Of a DNA stretch of 32,080 nt, positions 1-5,936 are shown in pieces. The stretch's first letter is position 1. The number at the start of each line of letters is the position of its first letter. Source of the DNA: an uncultured bacterium (GTDB taxonomy: Bacteria; Actinomycetota; Coriobacteriia; Coriobacteriales; Coriobacteriaceae). The notes under the pieces are model-generated. The model did not search any database, had not been told where the DNA came from, and saw only the letters and a list, made by a program, of their open reading frames with translations. Made by a program: the position numbers and the translations under genes. Where the stretch lies: assembly GCA_905215445.1 (NCBI GenBank), contig CAJMPZ010000023.1, positions 1-32,080 on the forward strand. Direction: 5' to 3'.

Positions 1-436
1 GCAGCACAACGGGTAGGCGTCCCGCTGCCGCGGCGATCGCCTCGTCATTGCCTCCGCAGGTGTTGACGACCAGGCCGTCCACGCCGGCATCGATAAGTCT
101 GGTGAGCGACTCCGCTTCCTTGGCGGGGTCGTTGCCGCTAATGGCCGTCATGAGCGAGCAGCCGCGCGCGGCGGCGCTGGCGGAAAGCCCTTCGAGCATG
201 GCGCTGGAGAACGGGTTAGCAATGTCGGCCAAGATCACGCCGATGAGGTTGGTACGCGAGCTGCGCAGATTGCGCGCGGCGGCACGTGGACGATAGCCGG
301 TGCGCTCGATAACTGCCGCGATGCGAGCACGGGTTTCCTCGGTCATCTGCCCAGGGCGGTTGTTGAGATAGCGCGAGACCGTGGCCGGGCTCACGCCCGC
401 CTCGGCAGCAATGTCCTTAATCCTCATCTGCGCCAT
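1..436 (-). CDS. LacI-family transcriptional regulator (3' part beyond window)
   Basis: Only the N-terminal ~145 residues are inside the window. They begin MAQMRIKDIAAEAGVSPATV, a typical LacI helix-turn-helix, followed by a hinge region (GYRPRAAARNLRSSRT) and the start of the periplasmic-binding-protein-like effector domain (NLIGVILADIANPFSSAMLEG). The start at 436 has a GGGG-type ribosome site upstream; an in-frame Met at 427 is an alternative. The gene is divergent from kdgK, and the shared interval carries two CGAAACCGATTTCG-type palindromes, so this protein probably represses kdgK and itself. That role is inferred from position. The effector is unknown; KDG or another uronate intermediate would fit. 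Confidence 0.93.
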   Translation of the reverse strand, partial: MAQMRIKDIAAEAGVSPATVSRYLNNRPGQMTEETRARIAAVIERTGYRPRAAARNLRSSRTNLIGVILADIANPFSSAMLEGLSASAAARGCSLMTAISGNDPAKEAESLTRLIDAGVDGLVVNTCGGNDEAIAAAAGRLPVVL

Positions 437-501
437 AGCGCACCCCGTTTCCCAATTGTCGGCAGTCTGAGCCATTTTAGGCATTTTTTTAAAAATCTCG
501 C

Positions 502-528
502 TTGCAAAACGTTGTAGATGAGTATACT
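502..528 (+). promoter_or_regulatory. Probable kdgK promoter
   Basis: A -35-like TTGCAA (502-507) and a strong -10 TATACT (523-528) are separated by 15 bp; reading the -35 one base earlier gives 16. The -10 lies inside a GTTGTAG/CTACAAC inverted repeat (511-517 and 527-533). Transcription would start near 535, just before the operator palindromes. Confidence 0.5.
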
Positions 529-539
529 ACAACTCGAAA

Positions 540-567
540 CGAAACCGATTTCGTAAACCGATTTCGG
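540..567. promoter_or_regulatory. Tandem LacI-type operator candidates before kdgK
   Basis: Two adjacent copies of AAACCGATTTCG occur. The first is a near-palindrome, CGAAACCGATTTCG (540-553); the second spans 554-567. This is the size and symmetry of a LacI-family operator, and it sits just downstream of the predicted -10 in the interval between a LacI gene and kdgK. It differs from the GTGAACGTTCAC motif found elsewhere in the locus, which suggests a different LacI protein. Confidence 0.5.
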
Positions 568-570
568 CAA

Positions 571-628
571 GCGTTGGCACGGAGGTGCAAAGATGTACCC
601 TACCGTCTTGGCACCTCCGTGCCAACGC
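571..628 (+). promoter_or_regulatory. Long hairpin in the kdgK leader
   Basis: Arms 571-593 and 606-628 are complementary over 23 bp with one mismatch, around a 12-nt loop. The left arm contains GGAGGTG, a perfect Shine-Dalgarno sequence, 5 nt before an ATG at 593; the right arm contains CACCTCC. No T-run follows, so it is not an ordinary terminator. It does not cover the real kdgK ribosome site (656-661). Confidence 0.6.
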
Positions 629-679
629 CATATCAAAGGTGTACGCACGAGCAAGAAGGAGCTGCGCGACCATGGGTAA
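593..679 (+). CDS. Possible 28-residue leader peptide overlapping the kdgK start
   Basis: The frame starts at ATG 593 behind GGAGGTG (581-587, spacing 5) and ends at TAA 677-679, which overlaps the kdgK start codon at 672 (ATGGGTAA). The peptide reads MYPTVLAPPCQRHIKGVRTS and continues eight more residues. The overlap geometry is that of translational coupling, and the Shine-Dalgarno lies in the stem of the 571-628 hairpin. It is short and could be chance; only the good ribosome site, the hairpin and the stop/start overlap support it. Confidence 0.3.
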   Translation: MYPTVLAPPCQRHIKGVRTSKKELRDHG

Positions 680-1706
680 AACGGTTCTTACCTTCGGCGA
701 GATCATGATGAGGCTCTCGCCCAAAGACCATCTGCGCATTGAGCAGGCGACCGAGTTTGATGTCCGCTACGGCGGCGCCGAAGCCAACACCGCGCTTTCC
801 CTGGCCTACCAGGGTGACAAGGCAGCTTACGTCTCCGTTGTCCCGGCCAACCGTCTGGGCGAGTGCGCCCTGCGTTCGCTGAAGGTCTACGACGTCGATA
901 CCTCGCGCGTCGTGCGCCAGGGCGACCGTCTTGGCTCCTATGTGTTTGAGGTCGGCGCCTCGCAGCGCGGCAACGGCTGCGTCTACGACCGCAAGTACTC
1001 TGCCATCAACATGGCCAAGCGCGACGTCTTTGACTGGGACGAGATCCTCAAGGGTGTCGATGTCTTCTACTTCTCCGGCGTGACGCCCGCCGTCTCCGAC
1101 GAGATGGCCGCCGCCTGCAAGGATGCCCTCACCGCCTGCCGCGCCAAAGGCATCACCACCGTGTGCGACGTGAACTATCGCGGCAAGATGTGGTCGCCCG
1201 AGAAGTCGCAGGCCACCATGAAGGAACTCCTGCCGCTCGTTGACATCTGCATTGCCAACGACGAGGACGCTCCTGCCGGTCTCGGTATGACCTGCGTCTC
1301 CGGCTCCCTTGCCCACGGCATTGAGGAGCGCGACACCTACGTCGAGATGGCCCGTCAGATCTGCGCCGAGTACGGTTGCAAGAAGGTCGCCTCGGTCGTC
1401 CGCAACATCTCCTGCGTCGAGCGCTCCATTTGGATGGGCATGCTCTTTGACGCCGAGAGCGGCGAGCACTGGTTCTCCCCTGCTCACGACGTGCACGTGC
1501 TCGAGGGCGTTGCCGCCGGCGACGCTTTCAATGCCGGCCTCGTCCATGCCCTCATCAACGACTTTGCCCCGCAGGACGCCGTCAACTACGCCATCGCCGC
1601 CTCGATCCTCAAGCTCACCATCAAGGGCGATTCCAACCTGGTGACCGCAGACGAGATCGCAGCCGTGGCATCCGCCGCCGACGGTGGCACCCGCGTCGCG
1701 CGCTAA
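672..1706 (+). CDS. kdgK: 2-keto-3-deoxygluconate kinase (PfkB family)
   Basis: Phosphorylates KDG to 2-keto-3-deoxy-6-phosphogluconate, the common end point of the galacturonate and unsaturated-uronate branches. The 344-residue protein has the PfkB/ribokinase fold: an N-terminal sugar-binding part with GGAEANTALSL (34-44) and the C-terminal signature AAGDAFNAG (281-289), Asp284 being the catalytic base. The usual GAGD is AAGD here. The start at 672 is chosen for AAGGAG at 656-661; the frame stays open upstream but the extension (MQRCTLPSW...) is not family-like. kdgA follows 254 bp downstream on the same strand. Other PfkB sugar kinases look similar, but the pairing with kdgA and the uronate context support KdgK. 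Confidence 0.88.
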   Translation: MGKTVLTFGEIMMRLSPKDHLRIEQATEFDVRYGGAEANTALSLAYQGDKAAYVSVVPANRLGECALRSLKVYDVDTSRVVRQGDRLGSYVFEVGASQRGNGCVYDRKYSAINMAKRDVFDWDEILKGVDVFYFSGVTPAVSDEMAAACKDALTACRAKGITTVCDVNYRGKMWSPEKSQATMKELLPLVDICIANDEDAPAGLGMTCVSGSLAHGIEERDTYVEMARQICAEYGCKKVASVVRNISCVERSIWMGMLFDAESGEHWFSPAHDVHVLEGVAAGDAFNAGLVHALINDFAPQDAVNYAIAASILKLTIKGDSNLVTADEIAAVASAADGGTRVAR

Positions 1707-1838
1707 GCCGTCCCCATTCCGCGGGCCGCAGCTTTTTATACCCATACCTCTGCAGCCCGCTCCCCGATTCCTCCGGCCAGGTAGAACCACTTAGTCCCAT
1801 TCCGGTTTTGTCTGGCATTCCTTCACGACTGGCCTCGT

Positions 1839-1900
1839 AGCCGGTTCCGAAATTGCTTGTGACCCAAGCAGTGCCTCCGATAACCAATCCGGAACCGGCT
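1839..1900. repeat. Nested inverted repeat between kdgK and kdgA
   Basis: Outer arms AGCCGGTTCCG (1839-1849) and CGGAACCGGCT (1890-1900) match perfectly. Inside lies a small GCTTG/CAAGC hairpin (1855-1859, 1865-1869). There is no T-run. It could be an operator, an RNA processing element or a small intergenic repeat. Confidence 0.5.
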
Positions 1901-1960
1901 CATGGCCAATCTTCTTTGGCAATCACGCGCCCGTGCGCGCCTCACATCGAAAGGAACGCT

Positions 1961-2602
1961 ATGTTCGATCAGTTCTACACCACGCTTGAATCCCTGGGCA
2001 TCGTGCCGGTCGTCGTGCTCGACAAGGTCGAGGACGCCGCACCGCTCGCCCATGCCCTTATGGCAGCCGGCATGAAGTCCGCCGAGGTCACCTTCCGCAC
2101 TGCCTGCGCCGCCGAGTGCATCGCCGCTATGGCCGAGGCCGAACCCGAGATGTGCGTCGGCGCCGGCACTGTCCTGACCGTCGAGCAGGTTGAGCAGGCC
2201 CGCACCGCCGGTGCCAAGTTCATCGTCTCGCCGGGTTACAACGAGGACGTCGTGAAGCACTGCATCGACATCGACCTGCCCGTCCTTCCCGGCACCGTGA
2301 CCCCCTCCGAGGTCACTGCTGCCGAGAATCTGGGGCTCAAGGTCACCAAATTCTTCCCCGCGGCTCAGTATGGCGGCCTCAACACCATCAAGGCCCTCGC
2401 TGCTCCGTTTGTCGGCCATCGCTTTATGCCCACCGGCGGCGTGAACACTGCCAACGTCGAGGAGTACCTGAGCTCCTCCGCCATCATCGCCTGCGGTGGC
2501 ACCTGGATGGTCAAGCCCGCCCTGTTCGCCGACGGCGACTTCTCCAAGGTCGAGCAGATTGCCCGCGAGGCCATGGACGTCGTCAAGAAGGTCCGCGGCT
2601 AG
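1961..2602 (+). CDS. kdgA: KDPG/KHG aldolase
   Basis: Cleaves 2-keto-3-deoxy-6-phosphogluconate to pyruvate and glyceraldehyde-3-phosphate, the last dedicated step of the pathway. The 213-residue length matches the family (~210). The class I aldolase hallmarks are present: AEVTFRT with Glu42, GAGTVL (67-72), SPG (90-92), the Schiff-base Lys130 in KFFPA, and the phosphate-binding PTGGVN (157-162). The start at 1961 has AAGGAA 5-6 nt upstream; the frame continues upstream without family similarity. It follows kdgK and ends at a strong terminator. Confidence 0.93.
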   Translation: MFDQFYTTLESLGIVPVVVLDKVEDAAPLAHALMAAGMKSAEVTFRTACAAECIAAMAEAEPEMCVGAGTVLTVEQVEQARTAGAKFIVSPGYNEDVVKHCIDIDLPVLPGTVTPSEVTAAENLGLKVTKFFPAAQYGGLNTIKALAAPFVGHRFMPTGGVNTANVEEYLSSSAIIACGGTWMVKPALFADGDFSKVEQIAREAMDVVKKVRG

Positions 2603-2619
2603 GTTTAGCTCTCTATCGT

Positions 2620-2656
2620 GAAAGGGGGCGTGCCTAGACCTCGCCCCCTTTCTCTT
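2620..2656 (+). terminator. Rho-independent terminator after kdgA
   Basis: Stem GAAAGGGGGCG (2620-2630) pairs with CGCCCCCTTTC (2642-2652), followed by TCTT. It lies 18 bp after the kdgA stop. Confidence 0.8.
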
Positions 2657-2757
2657 AAAGCGGCTCGGAAGCGCGCCGTTTCCGTCACGAACAAGAACCA
2701 AAACCGTCTTGTATGCTGATAGAACGTGACGGAAGCGACACGCCCCCGAGCCGCTTT
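2657..2757. repeat. Triple-nested ~100-bp palindromic element
   Basis: Three concentric inverted repeats: AAAGCGGCTCGG/CCGAGCCGCTTT (2657-2668, 2746-2757), TTCCGTCACG/CGTGACGGAA (2680-2689, 2725-2734) and ACAAGA/TCTTGT (2691-2696, 2707-2712). It contains no gene. The architecture resembles small palindromic mobile elements (REP/MITE-like). Confidence 0.6.
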
Positions 2758-2805
2758 GCTTTCCCGGCCAATCAGCCGGCTCAACATAATCCAGTCCACC
2801 AAAAC

Positions 2806-2876
2806 AGCTGCGGCGCCGTCTGGAGGAATGGACCCTTGCTTCCGGTCTTTTCCTCCAAGCGGCGCCGCAGCTTTTT
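2806..2876 (+). terminator. Second hairpin with T-run downstream of kdgA
   Basis: Arms AGCTGCGGCGCCG (2806-2818) and CGGCGCCGCAGCT (2860-2872), with an inner GGAGGAA/TTCCTCC pairing, are followed by TTTT. It is terminator-like on + and lies in the convergent space before the GntR gene. Confidence 0.6.
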
Positions 2877-2899
2877 CATGCCCCGATGTGTCCCAGCAC

Positions 2900-2962
2900 T
2901 TGCGGTGAAATAGGGACTGTTTACGCCGTCAGGGCCGCAAAACAATCCTTATTTCACCGCAA
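2900..2962. repeat. Intergenic palindrome, TTGCGGTGRAATA family
   Basis: TTGCGGTGAAATAGGGACTG (from 2900) is answered by an inverted copy ending at 2962 (…ATTTCACCGCAA), with two mismatches over about 23 bp. Related copies lie at 3743 and 8002-8068. This one sits between the convergent ends of kdgA and the GntR gene. Confidence 0.7.
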
Positions 2963-2979
2963 CTAATGTGGGGGGCGAG

Positions 2980-3672
2980 TTAGATGGCCGAGTCTTTGGA
3001 CAGCTCAAAATAGTCGGGATGCAAGGCGATAACCGGGCCCTGCTCCTCGGGCATTAGATGCAAATGCGTCTCTGCCAGATAGCTCGCCGTGTCGGTATCG
3101 CCCTTCTTAATGGCCTCAAGAATCCGGCGATGTTGCCCACGGATCGGCTCCCAGTCCAGATCCTGCGACACCATACGCAACCAGTTGTATCGCTCGAAAT
3201 GCGTGTTGACGCTCTTCATCCAATCCCACAACATGTGGCGGCCGGCAATCTCAAAACATGTCTCATGAAACAGGTTGTCCAGATCAAAAAAGCGACGCGT
3301 TTCACGATGATCGAGTGACTCGGACTCGGCAAGAATCTGCCCGAGCCGATGCTTTTGCTCGGGCGTGGCGGCAGAGCAGCATTTAATGAGTACGCTTCTC
3401 TCGAGTTTCTCGCGCAAGAAACAGGCGTTCTCGGCGCGTTCCATGCTGATCTTAGAGACGTAGGTGCCGCTTTTGGGACGCGTTTCCACCAGCTCTTGCT
3501 CGCGCAGGCGTACAAAGGACTCGCGAATGGGCGTGCGCCCGATTCCCGTCTCCTTTTCCAGACCAATCGCCGAAAGACGTGTGCCGGGCTTGAGCTCGGC
3601 ATAGATGATCTTAGAGCGCAATGCGTTGTATGCCTGATCTTGCAGGCTCTGATAAAGCTGATGTTGTTCCAT
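2980..3672 (-). CDS. GntR-family (FadR/FCD) transcriptional regulator
   Basis: A 230-residue protein with an N-terminal winged helix (about 10-75; AYNALRSKIIYAELKPGTRL, then IGRTPIRESFVRLREQELVE) and an all-helical FCD ligand domain (about 85-215). The latter contains FDLDNLFHETCFEIAGRH and late His residues (TASYLAETHLHLM), consistent with the metal-dependent FCD carboxylate pocket. The start at 3672 has GAGG just upstream. FCD regulators commonly sense sugar acids (UxuR/ExuR/KdgR-like). Lying between kdgA and dhuD, this one may respond to a uronate or KDG. That is inference from context; no operator for it was identified. Confidence 0.88.
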   Translation of the reverse strand: MEQHQLYQSLQDQAYNALRSKIIYAELKPGTRLSAIGLEKETGIGRTPIRESFVRLREQELVETRPKSGTYVSKISMERAENACFLREKLERSVLIKCCSAATPEQKHRLGQILAESESLDHRETRRFFDLDNLFHETCFEIAGRHMLWDWMKSVNTHFERYNWLRMVSQDLDWEPIRGQHRRILEAIKKGDTDTASYLAETHLHLMPEEQGPVIALHPDYFELSKDSAI

Positions 3673-3742
3673 AAAGCCCTCGGATGAAGCTCACGGTTTG
3701 TCGAATTTCACCACGTAATACTATCGCATCCCCCATACCCTC

Positions 3743-3758
3743 AGTTGCGGTGAAATAA
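3743..3758 (+). repeat. Half copy of the TTGCGGTGAAATA intergenic repeat
   Basis: AGTTGCGGTGAAATAA matches the arm of the palindromes at 2900-2962 and 8002-8068. No inverted partner was seen nearby. Confidence 0.6.
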
Positions 3759-4024
3759 GGGCCGCTGGCACCCATGCACAACTTAGATGGCTTTGACGTG
3801 ACCAGACGTGACCACCGCTATCTCGGCGCTGATCTTAGGCAACGTCGCCGGCATCGCCAGTAAGTTGTTCACCCGGCACTTTGCGCGCGCCGCGTTTGAA
3901 AAGTAGCACTACGCGCGGGGCCAACGGGCAGCCCGTGCCCACTTGTCTCTCGAGCTTGCCCTCCTCGATCAGGACAATCGTGCCGTCCGCACAGCAGGGC
4001 GAGTTCACCGTTTACCTTTTAAAA

Positions 4025-4036
4025 GTGAACGTTCAC
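4025..4036. promoter_or_regulatory. LacI-type operator upstream of dhuD
   Basis: Perfect 12-bp palindrome GTGAACGTTCAC, identical to sites before the symporter gene and uxaC. It lies about 105 bp before the dhuD start. A GTTCACC half site precedes it at 4003-4009. Confidence 0.75.
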
Positions 4037-4113
4037 CTATTTTTCGGAGAATGGGAGGGTTTATTACCCTACTTCACATATACTGAGCTTGTACGAAAAG
4101 CAAGACTTATATA

Positions 4114-4125
4114 GATGAACGTTTC
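4114..4125. promoter_or_regulatory. Second, weaker LacI-type operator at dhuD
   Basis: GATGAACGTTTC keeps the TGAACGTT core and lies 16 bp before the dhuD start codon. A -10-like TATATA is directly upstream (4108-4113), so a repressor bound here would cover the start of transcription. Confidence 0.5.
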
Positions 4126-4141
4126 TTTTGGAAGGATTGCT

Positions 4142-4951
4142 ATGTCTGATCTTATGGACAGCTTCCGCCTGGACGGCAAGGTCGCGCTCGTGACCGGCGC
4201 CACCTATGGCATCGGCATGGCCATGGCCGAGGCACTCGGCGAAGCCGGCGCCAGGATCGCCTTTAACGCCCGTCACGCCGACAAGGTCGCCGAGGCCGAG
4301 AAGCACTACCGCGAGCTGGGCTTTGATGCTCACGGCTATGTTGCCGACGTCACCGACGAGGCCGTCGTCGCCGAGCTCATCGCCAAGATCGAGGCCGATT
4401 TTGGCACCACGCCCGACATTCTGGTCAACAACGCCGGCGTCATCCAGCGCACCCCGATGCTCGACATGAGCGCCGAGGACTTCCGTCGCGTCGTCGACAT
4501 CGACCTCAATGCCCCGTTCATCGTGTCCAAGGCCTGCCTGCCGGGCATGATCGCCAAGGGTCACGGCAAGATCATCAATATCTGCTCCATGATGAGCGAG
4601 CTGGGCCGCGAGACCATCGCCGGCTATGCCGCCGCCAAGGGCGGACTCAAGATGCTCACCAAGAACATCTGCTCCGAGTTTGGCGAGGCCAATATCCAGT
4701 GCAACGGCATTGGGCCCGGCTACATCGCCACGCCGCAGACCGCACCGCTGCGCGAGACGCAGCCCGACGGCAGCCGCCACCCGTTTGACCAGTTCATCAT
4801 TGCCAAGACGCCGGCCGCCCGTTGGGGCACGCCCGAGGACCTGAAGGGCCCCGCCGTGTTCCTGGCTTCCGACGCATCGAACTTCGTCAACGGGCACATT
4901 CTGTACGTGGACGGCGGCATTCTGGCGTACATCGGCAAACAGCCGCAGTAG
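4142..4951 (+). CDS. dhuD: SDR dehydrogenase for 2-keto-3-deoxy-5-ketogluconate (KduD/DhuD type)
   Basis: A classical short-chain dehydrogenase of 269 residues: NAD(P)-binding TGATYGIG (18-25), NNAG (96-99) and catalytic Ser149, Tyr162, Lys166 (YAAAK). From memory it closely resembles the streptococcal enzyme annotated gluconate 5-dehydrogenase (INICSMMSELGRET and the C-terminal DGGILAYIGKQPQ), which functions as DhuD beside DhuI in hyaluronate catabolism. The predicted reaction is interconversion of 2,5-diketo-3-deoxygluconate and KDG. The start at 4142 is favoured by GGAAGGA 5 nt upstream over ATG 4115, which lies in the operator. Databases may name it gluconate 5-dehydrogenase (IdnO); the dhuI neighbour argues for the uronate role. 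Confidence 0.85.
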   Translation: MSDLMDSFRLDGKVALVTGATYGIGMAMAEALGEAGARIAFNARHADKVAEAEKHYRELGFDAHGYVADVTDEAVVAELIAKIEADFGTTPDILVNNAGVIQRTPMLDMSAEDFRRVVDIDLNAPFIVSKACLPGMIAKGHGKIINICSMMSELGRETIAGYAAAKGGLKMLTKNICSEFGEANIQCNGIGPGYIATPQTAPLRETQPDGSRHPFDQFIIAKTPAARWGTPEDLKGPAVFLASDASNFVNGHILYVDGGILAYIGKQPQ

Positions 4952-4964
4952 GGCATTCGGGCGA

Positions 4965-5073
4965 GGCGGTGGACGATAAAGTCTGCTGCTCAGACAGTCC
5001 TGCTCGCACGGAAAGCACATTTAGTGCTTTCCGGCTCGTGCGGAACTCGCGACAGACCTTATCGTCCACCGCC
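4965..5073. repeat. ~109-bp imperfect palindrome between dhuD and dhuI
   Basis: Outer arms GGCGGTGGACGATAA (4965-4979) and TTATCGTCCACCGCC (5059-5073) match perfectly, followed inward by GTCTG/CAGAC. The centre is a second hairpin, GGAAAGCAC/GTGCTTTCC (5010-5018, 5024-5032). No T-run follows. It would fold as a long double hairpin inside the dhuD-dhuI transcript; a mobile palindromic repeat or an RNA stability element are both possible. Confidence 0.65.
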
Positions 5074-5156
5074 CGCAAAACCAACCTCGGGTTGGAATAG
5101 ACGCCGCCCGCATGCAGAAACAAAAAAAGAAACATTTGGTTGAAAGGTTAACTCAA

Positions 5157-5798
5157 ATGAAGATCGCTCTAATCAACGAGAATTCTCAGAACTCCAAGAA
5201 CCCTATGATCGAGGCTGCCCTTAAGAAGGTTGTCGAGCCCATGGGGCACACCGTCTTTAACTATGGCATGTATGCCGACGCCGACTCCAAGCCCCTCACC
5301 TACGTGCAGAACGGCATTCTTGCCGCCGTGCTGCTCAACTCCGGCGCTGCCGACTACGTCGTGACCGGTTGCGGCACCGGCGAGGGCGCCATGCTCGCCT
5401 GCAACTCCTTCCCCGGCGTGCTGTGCGGCCATGTTGCCGACCCGCTGGATGCCTACACCTTTGCCCAGGTCAACGATGGCAATGCCGTCGCCATGCCCTT
5501 CGCCCTCAAGAACGGCTGGGGCCAGGAGCTCAACCTCGAGTACACCTTCGAGAAGCTCTTTGGCTTTGGCTCGGGCAACGGCTACCCCGCCGAGCGCGTT
5601 GAGCCCGAGCAGCGCAACAAGAAGATCCTCGACGGCGTGCGCGCTGTGACCATGCGTCCGCTCGTCGACGTCCTGGGCGAGATCGATCAGGATCTGGTGA
5701 AGGGCGCCCTCGCTGGTGAGCACTTCCAGGAGTACTTCTTTGCCAACGCCACCGACGAGGCCATCATCGCCAAGGTCAAGGAGATCTTGGGCCTGTAA
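5157..5798 (+). CDS. dhuI: RpiB/LacA/LacB-family isomerase, probable 4-deoxy-5-hexulose-uronate isomerase (DhuI)
   Basis: 213 residues with the RpiB/LacAB fold: MKIALINENSQNSKN at the N-terminus, then GAADYVVTGCGTGEGAMLA and NSFPGVLCGHVADPLDAY. The length and sequence fit the streptococcal DhuI branch, which isomerises 4-deoxy-L-threo-5-hexosulose-uronate to 2,5-diketo-3-deoxygluconate, rather than ribose-5-phosphate isomerase (~150 residues). Pairing with dhuD supports this. It replaces the cupin KduI usual in pectin loci. The start at 5157 has GAAAGG 9 nt upstream; an ATG at 5112 gives only a lysine-rich extension. A bidirectional terminator follows. Confidence 0.82.
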   Translation: MKIALINENSQNSKNPMIEAALKKVVEPMGHTVFNYGMYADADSKPLTYVQNGILAAVLLNSGAADYVVTGCGTGEGAMLACNSFPGVLCGHVADPLDAYTFAQVNDGNAVAMPFALKNGWGQELNLEYTFEKLFGFGSGNGYPAERVEPEQRNKKILDGVRAVTMRPLVDVLGEIDQDLVKGALAGEHFQEYFFANATDEAIIAKVKEILGL

Positions 5799-5840
5799 TA
5801 AAGCCCACGGGGCGCACCGACCCCCAACAAACCGCCAGAC

Positions 5841-5880
5841 AAAAGGCGCCGCGACGATCCATGTGTCGCGGCGCCTTTTT
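5841..5880. terminator. Bidirectional terminator between dhuI and the OYE gene
   Basis: Perfect stem AAAAGGCGCCGCGAC (5841-5855) / GTCGCGGCGCCTTTT (5865-5879) with A and T runs on the outer sides. It separates convergent genes and works as a terminator in both directions. Confidence 0.9.
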
Positions 5881-5936
5881 AGATTGGCTATCGCTTGAGT
5901 CACCGCAAGGCGGCCGCTCCCCTATTTGCCAAGAGC

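Larger units (their letters stand above)
3673..4141. other. Divergent intergenic region (GntR gene / dhuD) with possible coding debris
   Basis: 469 bp without a convincing gene. It holds a half copy of the TTGCGGTGAAATA repeat (3743-3758) and LacI operators near 4030 and 4120. Two short protein-like frames are present. On +, ending at TAG 3904-3906, is a peptide with TAISALILGNVAGIASKLF and no ribosome site. On -, 4008-3835, a GTG with AAAAGG upstream opens 57 codons (contains DGTIVLIEEGKLERQVGTGC). They overlap and neither is recognisable, so decayed remnants are more likely than genes. Confidence 0.4.

Noticed and set aside
2713..2913. Short + strand frames in the kdgA-GntR gap
   Set aside because: They run through palindromic repeats and a terminator, have no ribosome site and no protein-like composition.
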